From positions 124,001-188,000 of the forward strand of contig VZRG01000293.1 of the NCBI GenBank assembly GCA_013397435.1: 64,000 nucleotides of DNA, written 5' to 3'. The notes under the pieces were generated by a model. It was not told where the DNA came from and did not search any database. It was given only the letters and a program-made list of their open reading frames with translations. The position numbers were made by a program, and so were the translations under genes. Of the stretch, positions 23,833-37,880 are shown one piece after another. The DNA comes from Erythrocercus mccallii (Eukaryota; Chordata; Aves; Passeriformes; Dicruridae). Positions within the stretch are counted from its first letter, which is position 1. Every line of letters starts with the position of its first letter.

Positions 23833-24135
23833 CAACGAAACGTGAGCATTTTCTCGGTCAGAAAGGGGAAACGCACGTCTCCCTTGACTGGAGGTGCATC
23901 AGTGCCATGCAGAGGTGCCCGCTGCAGTGCTGCACCAGAGCACGGCAGTGCCGGTGCCCAGGGCCACCCCCTGCCCCACAGCTCCCACCCAGACAGGGCT
24001 GGGGCTCTCCCCACTCACACCACGCCCCAGCCCTGCCCGCCACCTGCCCCCAGCGCTGGCACAGCCCCTGTGAGCACGGACACGCCTCTCCTTGCCTGCT
24101 CTTGGGATGCTGCCACTCTCCTCCCTGGGACTGGG
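23833..24135. promoter_or_regulatory. CpG-rich islet (possible unmethylated regulatory patch)
   Basis: About 300 bases hold 13 CpG dinucleotides (counted between 23835 and 24085) and a high C+G content, against almost CpG-free flanks. Overlapping open frames on both strands follow from the low stop density. It is short for a promoter CpG island, and no TATA box or clear first-exon donor accompanies it. Decayed CpG island, GC-biased conversion patch and GC-rich repeat are all possible. Confidence 0.35.
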
Positions 24136-27100
24136 CCATACTGGTACCAGAGTCTGGTGTGCACAGACACTGGGGAAAGTTAAAACTACATGCTCGGCTT
24201 CACTAGGGAAACACTATCTTCTCTCGGCATCAAAAAACAAGTTTTTAGGAGATTTCTTTTTCCTGCCACTCTATTAATATTCTATGTTAGTTTTAACAAA
24301 GAATTCAGATTCTTCATTAGTTAAACATATGTTTAGTGCTCACTTTGCATCTCTGTAAACAAAAAACAGTGTTTGGGGACATTTTTAAAGTAGAATTCTT
24401 TTTCTCAAAGGAAGATGATCTTTTTTTTGTAAAGGAAAAAGGAGATTCAGTAATTTTACCATACTTCTGCAATATTTAATTTTTTGTTCTAAAATTTAGA
24501 ATTGTAATGTATTATTCAATATTTTCCTTGCTAGAACTGCACAGAACAGGCAGGTTTCCTGAAACCAACAGAGAGGCTCCATTTCAAGCATTTTGCTGAA
24601 CATTTTAGTTATAGCTTTATGTAAATTAATCAACAGGACAGCTATTCTTTTCAGTTTAGGCCACATGTGGATTTTGACTGAAATTTTTTTATAGGGAACA
24701 GTGGAAAGCACATCATGTGAGATATGAGGCTTTTTAGAGTAGCTTATATCAGAACTGAAGCATTTCTTAATCCAGATACTGACAGGCAAATTTGTTCACA
24801 CAAACACATTTGTATTTTAAATTCTTTTTTTCTCCCAAAAGGTGCCCACAATATGTGAATATTTCATATGTGAAGAATATGAATACTGAGTGTTTAAAAC
24901 TGTAAGCAGGGTACTATAAAATGCCTGAATCTGAACTAAATGTGCAGGGACGATTCATACAATCAGCCCTGCTATTGTGCAGTAGATTAATTCCTCTGAA
25001 ACTCCTGGTACCTACCAACAACTGCACATCCCTTATGAAAAACACATAAGCCTGACACCTCTATATTTATACTTAATAATCTAAATAATGCTCAGACTAG
25101 GGCTCAAACAATAATCCCCCAGAAAATACACAGCTGTGCACTTGTCTAAAGAAGATAGGCCTGAAATACCGTGGGGTAATTAAGAACCAGTGGGTTACCA
25201 GGGAATACATGATAGGCAAGAAAATCCAGATCACAAACTGCACTCTTAATGAAAACTCAACAAAATGGAAATGGCATCTGAACTGCCTTTTTTCCTCAGC
25301 TTAGAGAGGAGCTAATACAGAGAGAGAGTAGGCAAAAATACTATCACCTTCTTTTTTGCTGTGAATAAATGAAACACCTGATTCCTGCCCTATAAATCCA
25401 TTTAAGAATCTAAAAAGGAAAAATGAAACCAACCAAATAAAAAAATTCAAAGACCATGCCATAGATTCAAATAAATGGCCCAAAGCCCCCAACTGGTCTC
25501 TGAGATAGCAAAAGGCAGAAGGGAGCAGAGCAGGGCTCGACTGCCCAGGGATGCACAACCTGGGTCTGTGGCAGTGCCTGGACAAGGACAGAAGGCCCAG
25601 CCCAGCAGAAAGGAATGGCTGAAACCATTTTGCAGTCTGCTGAGATCAAGCAGGTCTGGCAGCTCTTCTGTGTTAGGAAGCTTTTGAGGTGTTAGTCCCG
25701 ACTACAGGCAGCATGGCAGAGTGGTGTGAATGGTCCAGAGCTGTTCACTGCCTTTGTGCCAGTGGCCAGACTCACTCCTTGCAGTTTCTTGCTTGTCCAT
25801 CTGCCCCATCAAGGCTTGCCTGAATCTACACCCACGTGGTGTTACCTACAGCCACCTACCTCTGATGTTTCACAAACTTCACAATGAGAAATTTTCCTGG
25901 TTATCTCTGCAACACTGCCACAAGAGAAAATCCCAGAAAATATGCCAGCCTTGCCCCTGAATTACTTCTTCAAGTTGCATACTTCTCATGTTGCAGTGTA
26001 AAATCAGAGACAGAAGTGTTCATTCATCTGTCATGAAACGTAAGTGTAAACTTAGAATAAAGATATGCACACATCATCTTTAATCATATTAATTAATACA
26101 GGATAGTCCAAAAATGCAGACCAATCACGTGTGAAGTTTTCAGCAGTCATTTTCCCTACCCTGCTCCTTTTATTTCCTAAAAATAAGTAGGAAAGGAAAT
26201 GGTATCACATTGTCTACACATTTTAGATAAATCTTCCTTATTCTGAAAGGTCAGAGATCAACTCGCCATTCTTTTAGAGGGGTAGAGAGCTAAATAAGAA
26301 GAGAAGAAAGGGTAGATGGAAGCATGTGCTAAAGTTCTCTGAGAGTTCTGAGCAATAAAAACGACATTAGAAAAATTTCTTCATGCAATATTAAGCTGCT
26401 ATTGTACACCGAATTGTCATCTACAGCAGACAGAATTATCTGTTGGCTATGATTTTATTACAGAAATTACTTATTACTGCTGTGTTAACTCAAACAGATC
26501 CAACAGATCCAACGAACTGCAGTCTGTCATCTGATACTGTGTATTTTCAAGCCTTTGGATTACAGCCTTTGAATGATAGCTTGGTGCCCTGCTATGATGT
26601 GCCGGGATTTGCTGCTGCACTTTGGCTTCCATGGAGTGCACGTGGCTATATTGAATTTATTTTCTAATCACAGACATCAAGATGACATCTTGAAAACAAA
26701 GAAAGTTTCATCCTTCTCATCCTATCTGATGCTAAAGATACTTAATAAAGAAAATCTGGTCTTTACTAGCCTCTAAGTATTAGCAAGTATTATTTATCAT
26801 TAAAAAACCAGCGTAAAAGACATGACAAAAGAATGGATCACAGTGTTCAAGCCTAGGAGGATATTGAAGAAGGTTTGCATGGGTCTTGTGGCAGATAAAA
26901 TACTCTAATGGCTGCTTCAACTTTGGCATCTAAAATCAAACAAATGCACCTGCAGACCACGACACACCATGGACTCCAGGAAAGCAAACGCCTCAGCAGC
27001 AAAGGAGACCAATCATTTCCTCAAAGAACTTCCTTAGCAGAAGCTGATGTCCCCCGTGAGTGCTTGGCCCCCTTTGCCCTCGTGTCACTCCTGACACCTG

Positions 27101-30100
27101 CCACAGTCCTGCAGAAATCTCTTTACACCAATGTTTGCAAAACCAATAAACAAATACAAACAGCACTCTGAACTCCTGATTCAAGAGGATGCATTAAATT
27201 CTGCAGGATAACATGAGGCATCTAGCTCAGGAAGTGATGATACACAGAACATCTCATAGCAATAAAGAGCCTTTGATTCTCAGTGTTGTCAAAGCAGATC
27301 TTCCTGAACAAAGGGACTGTAAAGGATTCTTTCAACAGTGGGCCCCACTCCTTTTCAGGAATATTACAGACTGAGAGAAATCACATTTGCAGCATTCATA
27401 CTGCAACCAGTTGGAGTTTAAAGCATTCATTTGTAATCTAAAAGTATTTTCATCTGTAAATTTATGGTAAATTATCAATAGTTTATTTTCCATTAACATG
27501 GTAACTAAATTCACTTTACTGTAGAACTTTTTATACATAAATGCTTTATTTTAGGCTAAAGTCTAGATGGTTTAAAGAGATTTAGGTCAGTTAATAACTT
27601 GAGCCAGCATATTAGAGAAGTTTTACTGTACAATTACCAAGTGACTTAAAGTTATTTCTTTTCTTATTACAGCCTGAAAGTTCCTACCTATCATTTCTTT
27701 TCCTGTTGCCCTAAATTCTGATAATTTTAATTTCTCTTCAGTTTTAATTAAGCTACCCTAGGGCTTATAAACTCTGAAAGTTTTTACATTTCATTTTTTA
27801 AATAATTAAAACTGATTCAATTTGTTTCAAAGGTCTGATGTTCAAACAGGCAACGTTCTCATAAACCCTCAGCTCTGCTTGTAATAAGAACTATATTTGT
27901 GGAATGAACTGTTCATTGCACCACTCTTTCAAATGCTTCAGTCAAAGTCAATTAATGTGTGTTCACAGCTTGAGAAGTGCTGTAATGAAAGGCATACTCA
28001 TATTAATATGTGTTAAGCTTTCTGGAAGCTAAAACAAAACTGTGGTCCTGATCTGGTGTCTTCACACTTGAGAAATGTGAAGTTAAAATAGGCAGCTTCT
28101 CTAACCATACATCATATCAACACATATTGCATAAGAGGGCTTGCAGATCTTATAAAACTGTCTTAGGAAAAAGTTTCAGATGGAAAATGGAAGCGTCCAG
28201 CTTTAAAAGAGGAAGTAAGAAAAAAAACTGACTTGTTATCTCTTATTCTTAGAAAATAAACTTTGAAAAGTTTTACTCTATCCTTTCAAACTACCGACTA
28301 AAATCTTTTTTTGCTGTTCACAGCAAAATGGTTGTTCTGGAAACTCCGTTTTACCAGTTGCTTCTTTTTTCACACTGACACACACTAAACAAGCTCTGAG
28401 AACAGGGAAGTAGAAAAAAAAACCACAAGCATTAAAAAATTAACCAAAAAATAAACCAAAGATTCCATTTTCACTATATTAACAAGATACAAAATATAAA
28501 AATCTATTTAAGAATCAGTAACAGTTCTCAAATAGCTTGCATTTTGAACAGAGTGTAAGAATTCTTTCTATAACCCCGAAATCTTTGCATTGCAGGTGCT
28601 GCAGCACAAAATGGTGACCACACTCTTTTCAGGCAGGTCTATATGTATGGGTTCCCTATCAGTCCTAGCATTGGATCTATATACCTTTCCATTTTGTGTC
28701 CAATTTCTGGAAAAATTGAGACAATTATTTTAAAAATAATTTGCAAGACAAGTTGACATTTCTTCAGTATTTCAGAAATTATAAAAGTATTAGCTACTTC
28801 CATAGGAAATCTCAATGATCTCAAATGTATTTTAATATTGACAAAAGCTTGCAGGCAGGAGATGTAATCTTGACATGTTCTCCATACCTCTTCCTCTGTT
28901 CATGTACATCTATAATTCCAATGTGTTGGCAGATCCAAACGCCAAGGAGATTACAAGAGGTGGCAAACACAAAAATAGTGAGAAATGACCTTGCCATCAG
29001 TGAGAGGCAGGAAGAAAGAAAGGTGGCAAGTTCTCAATTTGTTGGCTGAAACAAAGAACTAATTATATCAGCTCAGTCCATCTTGAAGGAAATTGCCTTT
29101 TTTGTCTAAAGTCTGTCTTTTAAGGAAATTGAAATAAATATAACTTCAGTTGAAATTAAATACTTTGGCTTAAACAGTGCAATTAAAACAAGATTCAGGC
29201 AATACAATTCTGACCAGATAGAATACAGAACAGGTTACCTGGTGTTCTAGGTCCTGTTTCTTCAGCTTCCAAACAATTTGAATTTCCTTATTTCATACTC
29301 TTAGTTAAGGTCTGTGCAGTGTTTGTGACCAGCACCTACACCACTTTGCACATCAATGGCCCCAGTATTGCTTTTGGTTTTAATTTGCAGGCAACAGAAT
29401 TTCTGAAACATATTCCCAAAGGCTGTGTGAATAAAAAATAAGCAGGATTCTTAGTATTCCCCTTTTTTTGACAAGTTGAGAAATACTTTAACAACTTGTC
29501 CATATGCCCAATCTAAAAATTCATAGGAAAGTAAGGAAACAAATATTAGATAAGAAATATGCAGAAAAAGAAACTGATTAATGTTCTGGAGGGAATTTAG
29601 AATTTCTTTCTCTCTACTCACTGCACACATGATTAATTAAATGAGGTCATTTTATGAAATAAAATACATTACAAAGTTAAGGATGACAAAACCAAGGGAA
29701 AGGTTTCACTGGCTCACACAATAGACCAGGCTCTCAGTCACCAGTGATTAATCCTGTACCTAACAACCTCTCTGAAATACCAGCTCCTTGCTTTGGAAAA
29801 GCTTCTATGCCTTTTTCCATCCTGTTTACCTAAGAGGACATAGAAAGGCATATGACAGCCTTGAAGGCTGAAGATGTAAAGATTCACCATGAGATGGTGG
29901 AGCATAGCAATTGCACACAATCTACCCCTGGCTTTGCCTTGTTCGTGGCACTCAGGCTCAGCATTTACTCTTTGCTCCCCCATAGCCACAGAATCTGCCC
30001 TGGCATCTCACTGTGGATGAGCAAGATGTTTATTCAAAAAGACAAAGCGAGACACTTCCCTCTTCATCCTCTCACCACACCAGCAGCAGCTTTCTATAAG

Positions 30101-33100
30101 GAATTAAGCAAAAAGAAGAAAAACATATATCTTAGTGACATGAGTGATTTATAGCCCCAAGGAGCGATAAAATGATCCATGACTAGAAGTCAGTGTTTTT
30201 ATTAGAAATGATGATTCCCAGTCATGGTGCTTTTTCGTTATGTGCATAATTAATGTTAGCTTGTGAAAGCTGCCAATGACGCTCATCACCAGCGGATGTT
30301 CTTATAATGTATGTGTGGATTTGAATGCATGATGAAGTTTTTCCGTCTTTTGGGATTCAAAACAGAAGTCTGTGAATAATGCAAGACTGAAAACCAAAAA
30401 TAACAAAGAAACTGCTACTCACCCAGTGAGCAGTAGAGAAAAGAGCACAGAATACAAACTAATGTAACCAAAACAGGCCCAGACTTCCCTGTAAAAAAAG
30501 AATTGTGTGAAGATGTGTTTGGTCTTCACTTAGAAAGTATCTGCAAATGAGAAATTCAAACCTGTTTTACTGACAGCTTTGGAAGCAGCAAATTCTTTGT
30601 TTACTAAGCCATCAAGATGGAGAGAGGCAACACTGGAAGTCTGTCTGAACCCTGGCTCTGAGAGTACATCTCTACTGCTGCCAAAGGAGTCACCTGTGGG
30701 CAGCAGGAATTCCTTTCCCGAGTCCAGAGTGCCACACTGGGGGGTGGTTTGGATGCAAACAGCTGCCATTTGCTGCACACGCCACGTGCCCACACGGGCC
30801 CCGTGTGTGCAAACCGAGCCATGCATGACCTACATACACAAGCTATGTGCACTTTGTGCACAAAAACAGTGCTCAACAATGTTGGTAACTGCAGAGGGTG
30901 TGTGTGCATACATAATTTGAAGACTAAAGGTTGTATTCTCAACTACAAGATGCTACACAGAAATATTTATACTGGGAACAGTATAAATTTATGTTACATT
31001 ACTGCAGCACCATTACTCTGTTTTAATTCCTTCCTGAATCCCATTGCTGTACTCTAAACCATGCTTTTTTTTTTTTTTGCCTTTGTCTTCCTCTAAAAAA
31101 TCACTTCTACATGAAAAGTAGCCTTTTCCTGACTACTTCAGTTTATTTTGTATTTTTTTTACTGTTTCAAATACCACTGAAAATCCAACAACATTGACAC
31201 TCCAAGAGGAGAAATACTGTCAACAGTTATGTTTCCAAGTAGCATTTCTTTTTATTCTTTGTAGGCTTTTGGATTTATCAAAATATTTACTTATGGGAAC
31301 AGCTTTACTCAGTGCCTGGTGGATCACCAATTATACATTAAAGAACAAGGTCATAAAATATTGATTAAATCATTAACTACAGTTTTATCCATTTACCATG
31401 GTTAAAACCACAAGCTGCTACAATCTTAATTTGATTCCCAAGGAAATAAATTATTTCAAGAACAGTATTTGATTGCTAGAACACTTCCAAAAAAAGAAGG
31501 AAAGAAGAAAAGTACCTTTCTCCAATTTCAGTTATGTGTTCATGTGTTTGCCTTACCATTGCACTCTGGTGATCTGAACTCAATGTCCCAGACCCAGAGT
31601 TCTGTAGGCGTGCTGTATTCCTGAAATAACACTGACTAGTGTTGCAGCTCCTCAGAACTATCGGTAATTAGGCTCTTTACCATATCAGAAAGCACTCTGT
31701 GGAATTTTTCTCTTGTTGTTCTCAAATGTTACCCCTCTATTTCTTTTATAAGACAAACAATTTGGAGAATGTTGGCATGAGGCCAGTTATGAAATATTAA
31801 TTTGGTTCTTCAGACAAAGATCATAACTTGTTTTCAGAAAACTGCTCTTGTACCTTTCCTTTTTGGACAAAGTGTTTCCTCACTGTTCTAGTGACCAGTC
31901 GAAGTCGCCAACAACTTTTACTCCAGAAGAGAAGCCAGTGGATTTGGAAGCAGAACTGGCCACCAGCTCTGTTGATCCAGGGTTTGCCATCATTATGGGG
32001 CACCACTTCTCCAGCTTCCATGAGAAGGCTTCCCCAAGCCCAGCACTTAATTAAAGAACAAAAAAATGTTTTTATCTTGTAGCTCAAATATACAGATAAA
32101 ACAGATAGTGTTAACTAATTTGTCAAAACTTGGAGCAAAATCCAAGCATAGCAAAGGTTTAAAGCAGTGTCTTTGCCCTGCCTTGGCAGGGTCAGCCCAG
32201 AAGAACCACAGAACTCCCAGCACAGACATCCACAGAGCCACAGGCACTACACACTTCAAATTAGCTGCCCCACATAACCTGGTGAAAGCTTTCAGGAGCT
32301 GTCTGTGCAAGCATAATTTTCCTGTATAATTGATACTAATTTTCCAACTTCATTTTAAATCTGATTGGAGACTATCAGCACAACTGAGAAGCAGATACTT
32401 TGTTCCCCCTGTTGTACCCAAGTTGTTTTTTCTCAGTTGTTTTCCAGAGTTCCTACCAAGTCGTTAATGAGCTGTCAATTATTTGTGCAAATTAAGAGGC
32501 AGGCACTGAGAAATAGCTACCAGAAAAGAAACATTTCCTCCAGTCTTGTGAAATGCAAGACTACTTTTAAGGATTCTCTTAAAACTGGTGAATCCTCATC
32601 TATATTAGAATAAAAGCTAGTTTAGATAAGGTAGCTGACCATTTGAAATGTGCCCGCTGTAGTAAAAAAAGGCAGCAAAATACTAAATATAGAGATACAA
32701 TTCAGCAGCTATATTTATAGTAATATTTTGAAGTGGAAAAATGAAAATGTCACTATTGTCCTGGAGAGAGCACCATAACCTCGTCACAGTTTACATCACT
32801 ACTGATGATAACCTGCTTACTGAGTTTGCTTTTCATAAACAATTATCAGTTTAGGTCTTTGTTCTTTAAGAAACTTCCTGTTTCACCACTTTGTTCTTGA
32901 CCCTGCATGTACCACATGTAATTTCCCAGTTGATGCTCAGCCACACAAAAACTTCTTAGTCTTTAGCACAATCCATAGAAAGAGACTGTTGGTGGCAAAG
33001 GTAGCAGGAATATAGCCAGGAAACCTCAGCACCTTCTCAAGCAGATGGAAGGGAAATTTGCTTCATCTGTGTTGGAAAAACCGTTGAGTTTTTCTCTCTC

Positions 33101-36100
33101 TCCCCCTGCCACTTTATCCCCTGCTACTCATTCCCACCCTGCAGTTGTGTGTGACTACATTCTGATAGCCTGGAAACTGCTAATGTGAAAAATGAGAACA
33201 ATAATAATATTCTAACCATCTTTTTTCATCTCAATCACCAGTTGCCCTAAGAAGACAAAATTAGCAATTTTAATCACAGTGACACAGCTTTTAAATCATC
33301 CTTTCCAAGAAAAATAATGATGTTTTTCTAAGTTTTAATTATGCAAAGGGTTACTCTGAAGAGGCTGCAGCAGGATATTTCATATGCTTAATTTTAATCA
33401 CATGCACAAGTCATTGTGGAATCAGAGATTGGTATTTTTGTTGGGAGACCCAGCATTTTCCCAATAAGGGAGGACTGCTTCCCTTTGTCAGTCCTCCTCA
33501 CTCTCCAGAAATCTGGATTCACACTGAGCAGATATGGATATCTAAAAAGCTGCATTGATCCCCAGTGAAATGTCAGGGCTTTCCTAGTAGGAGGGGAAGT
33601 TTGGTGAGTTTCACCAGGTGCGTCCTCTACCAGACGGTACAGACCAAAGGTGAAACACAGATGCCAAGAAGAAAAGGCTTAGAAATCCCTGAGAATTATA
33701 AAAATAAAAACAACTAGCTACTTATTCTGCTTGAGATACCAGTGCTGATTGAAAAACTTCTATTTTTCATGAAAATGTTGTAAAAATATCTAAAACTTAT
33801 CAGTAAAATTTTGCTGGTGTATTAATTATGAAAATAAGGACCATTCAGCATAAAAGCAGTGAACAGGGTCATGTACATGGGCATTGAGAGCAGGGAAGTT
33901 TACATTTTATTCGGATTGCACAGAGACTAGAAGGGCTTTCTGAGGCTGCCCCACTGAAGTTAACAGGCAGACAGGAGATAATTACCCAGCATTATTTTAC
34001 CTGCTCATCTCTTCACCCATCTCCACGCGTGTGAGCTACAGGGTAATGCACGAGCCACACTCAACACCATCTGCTTGACTGGAGCCCAGACCCTCACACC
34101 AGATGCCAGCCTCAGTTTAAGTCAGAAGGCAGAATAGAGGTGGCTGCCAGGAGCTCTTCAGGCTTTACATCAGCCCTGTTGTAATGCCTGCTCTGTGAGC
34201 TCCAGCTCTCCTGCTGCTAGGCTGTGTCCTTGCTAAGCAGAGGTCTCCCCGAGAGGAGGAGGGGCTGCAGACCATCCCTGCTCTGCCAGGTGCTGCAGGT
34301 TAGTGTTGGAGGAGAAGCTGCCTATCAGTCTGAACAGCTGCTACCTGTTTCATCAGTCCAAAAGCCAAAGAATTTCAGCCTCCAGTTCTAGCTCTCTTCC
34401 ATTAGCTTTCACAAACAAGTTCACTTAAGGAGGAGGCACAAAATGAATGTCTTTTCATCTCAGGAAGATTTATTTCTCAGGCATCTGCTGAAATCATCTG
34501 TTTAGGAACGCAGACTCTCCAAAGGAGTGATTAAAGCTTTCAGGTTGCTGGAGTGGGGCCAATTCTGAAAGCCTTTGGTCTGCTACAAAAATTCAAGTAC
34601 AAAACCCCACAACCATCCAACAAAACCCCATCAAACTAAGCAGTGTAGGGAGTGGTGGAGCTTCTACTCAGAAGCATAATGCTTTTCATTTCCATTAGCA
34701 GTGAGGCTTGGACATGCCCACAGAGCATTGTCACAGGAGCAGTAATGGATGCACAATGGATGCAGGAGCCGATGGCTCAGCCTGAGTTTGTTACTGCTCT
34801 TAAATCAATGCAGCAGTTATGAGTGAATTATCTGTATCACAGGCAGACCCTGAGGTCTCAGGTGACATAACTGGAGGCAAAGTAACTTGCCCATGGCAAA
34901 CAGATGATGAACAGAATTAAAATCCAGGTCTCTTGAGTCTCAGTCCAGATCCTTATAATATTTTTTTCTGATACCATCTGTGATGCTTAACAAGCCACTT
35001 CCAGTGGGAAAAGATTTTAACAAACAAAGGTAAACTATAATAAATTGATTACAGAGATTTTATCTTCTTCCTAGGTTTGGTAAATTTTCCTAAAACTTGG
35101 ATGTCTAGAGGGAAAATGACACTTTCCCTTTGTGTTATAGAAACATCATCTGGCAATGGAACACTTACTTAAAAGAAGCCACAGACACTAGGCAGCATTA
35201 CCTCAGAAGACTGCACACTAACTACTCATCAACTAAATTCTCTATTTTAGAAAAAAACTAATTATAATAAATAAAAAGAAAATAAAGAGCTTCTATATTC
35301 TTAAATAATAGGCTGCACAAAGCCCATATTTGAAATTAAAATATGACAACAAATTTGCCCATAAAGAGAATTCCATGCATAAGATGGAAGCATGAAAAAT
35401 AAACCCACACAACTTTTTTTGCAACCTAAAAATCAGCAGTGCTGGAAAAAATTGCTGCATTTTTTGCTGCATGTTAAATGAGTTTTCTAATTATATTTTC
35501 CATGATAAAGGACATAGATGTTCATAAGCAGATTAAGACACAAAATTATTCTCTAAAATATATATCCTTTTTCTTTGAAAAATGACTAAAATTAAATAAC
35601 CCACCACTTGTGTTTTCCCTCATTCAGCAAAACATCTGTCACAAACCTCTGCCATACAGACCACAGACTAACAGACTATAGAAGCTGAGGAGTCAAGAGT
35701 GTGTGCAGCATCATCCAAGACACTGACTCACTTTTATGCCACATTCCTCACATTAATAGTGATCTACACATTCAGCTTTAGCACTTATATAGCACTTTAT
35801 TTCTCACAGCAATGAAGATAGTGGTTTCTCAGGATCTCTTAGCACGAAAAGTATCTTCTGATCCCAAAGTAGAAAAGGTCTGAACACTGATGTGTTCTGT
35901 TGTATAGACTTTTCTCATTCATAATGTTGACAGGGATGGACAGATTTTAAAGCAGGATAAACTAGTGGCTAATAAAGGCAAAATATTTAAAATAAAGGGA
36001 AACAAACATTCTCCTTATTTGCCATCTTGCAATTAGGAGTAAAGTCTTGGCCTTGCTGAAGCCAGGATTTCCTCCTAAGTATTAACAAATACATCTGCAA

Positions 36101-37200
36101 ATTTTCTACTGGCAAGAACCAAAATAAGGAAATCAAGAGTAAAGATATAAAAGCGTAACTCATAGCAGTTGGCATCTTTCCCTCAACTGACTGGATGCCA
36201 GTGCAAGAAATTCCACTGTCAGTTATCATTGTGCAAGAGAAGGCAAAATTCTGCAGAGTATATTTCTGAGCATACAGCAGTGTCTACCCAGGAATGGAGC
36301 CTGAAATGCTATTTCCTCAAAACTGCATCATTATGGAAAGGTTTCTTTTCTACGACAGGAGGACTTCGGTTCACTGAAGTACTTTTAGATGAATTACACT
36401 GCACACACAGAACTGAGCTTGCTGACTTCCCATGGAAAAAAAAATCAGAGTGAATTTCAGTAGGAAGTTGATTAAATTCCCAGTGTGCCTTTAATGCCAT
36501 TTAAGAAAAACACACACAGGCTATTCAATGACCTGTAAAGGGAAGTGCATGCCTACAATTCTAGCAAATGCAAATCAAATGAAAAGGACAAATGTCATGG
36601 AGATATATTTTGTAAATGTTAAGTATTATTAGCCTTCTTTTGTACCACAAATAAACTTTATTATGCTACTACACTGGAATCAACTACAAGTGCTTTTATG
36701 CTGTGAGTAATGGGCAGAATTAAAGAAAGCAGCTGGTGTAGTACCTTTGACCTCTGAAAACAGCTCTGCATTTTTCCTCCTACTATTTATATTACTTTAT
36801 TTCTTTAGCATTTGAAAAGAAGCAAACTCAGGACCCAGGCAATTGTACAGTTCCCTCTGGTGTGATACAGTGTCTTTTGCTTAAAGAGCCTCTGTTCCCT
36901 GCAGCCCTTCCTGTGCACCAAGATTTAATCTGGCCATCCTCACAGCAGGCTCTCACCTATGTGTGTTCCCACCTTTATACACCGACATGGCAATAAAGCC
37001 TCAGAAGCCACACACAGGACATGAGTTTGTGGAAGTGAACTAACAAAAAAGAATGAATACCAAGTCAAAAATTCCTGTCTAAAATGAAACAAGATATTCC
37101 TGTTACATTGCATTTTACACATTATTGTCATATTAATACTAAAGATTTAATATTTATTTGTATAAAAATGATGCCCTACCTGTTATATTTGTTTGACTTT
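24136..37200. other. Long AT-rich stretch with no supported gene
   Basis: About 13 kb without an exon that I would defend. Small items only: a GC-richer patch near 25500-25600, a 9-bp unit repeated twice at 26493-26513 (AACAGATCC), a T14 run at 31065-31078, and a GC-richer block at about 33880-34330. TTTTAATTATGCAAAG near 33330-33350 and similar A/T-rich stretches (27700-28020) have the look of conserved non-coding DNA but cannot be judged without alignment. Confidence 0.5.
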
Positions 37201-37202
37201 CT

Positions 37203-37259
37203 GTTAAATAAGTATGTTAAAATTATGTTAAAATAAGTATGTTAAAATTATGTTAAAAT
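37203..37259 (+). repeat. Short tandem duplication, about 24-25 bp, two copies
   Basis: A unit beginning GTTAAATAAGTATG (37203-37226) is followed by a near-identical copy with one extra A (37227-37251) and the start of a third. The copies are almost perfect, so the duplication is recent. Confidence 0.9.
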
Positions 37260-37369
37260 CTATGTCCCATGGTCCTTCTGATTAAGCTTGAAGAGCAGCG
37301 TGAGAATCCAAAGGACAGGCGTTCCTCTCATGGGCAGTATAGTATTTTAATTTTAAATTGCATTATGCC

Positions 37370-37880
37370 CATCAGAGCTGGGGAAAAACCTCTGACTTCC
37401 AGTTCTCCCAGTGCTGCAGGATGCTCAGTTAGACTGGTGCCAGCACCCCTCTGTACCCTCCACAAAGATAGAGAGCATGATGAGCAGAGTCAGCCCAGGG
37501 CTCCTGATCACTAAAGGCTAAAGCCCGGGGCCAGGATAGCTCCAGCCCAGCTGTGGGAATGAAGGCTGCCATCCCACCCTGGGATAATTAGCCAGGAAAC
37601 AGCCCCAGAGCTTTGTGTTCTGTGGTGCCCAGCAAAGAGTGAGAGAGCCAGTGGCTGTACAGGCAAAACCGTACAGGGAAAACTGTGCAGAGAAAATCTC
37701 CTACCCTCAGGGACCGCTCCAGCAGCGGCACAGAAGTCAGAGCTGCATCCCCAGAAGGGATCACTTGTGTTGGTGCCCCAAACAGCCCTTCCAGGCAGCT
37801 GCCTCCTTTGTTAGCCCTGACTGCAGAAGTCCCACAAGCCTTTTGAATCACAACAGGATCCCTTGCAGGATCCCAAGCAA
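37370..37880. other. GC-richer block of about 500 bp
   Basis: Composition rises clearly above the flanks, with C/G-rich words such as CAGCCCAGGG and GCCCGGGGCC and overlapping open frames on both strands (37615-37908 plus; 37588-37851 minus). On the minus strand an acceptor-like CTTCTGCAG near 37826 opens a frame that runs to GAGG|GTAGGA near 37710, but the pyrimidine tract is poor. A small repeat of CAGGATCCC lies near 37855-37875. No known gene or repeat was recognised. Confidence 0.35.
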
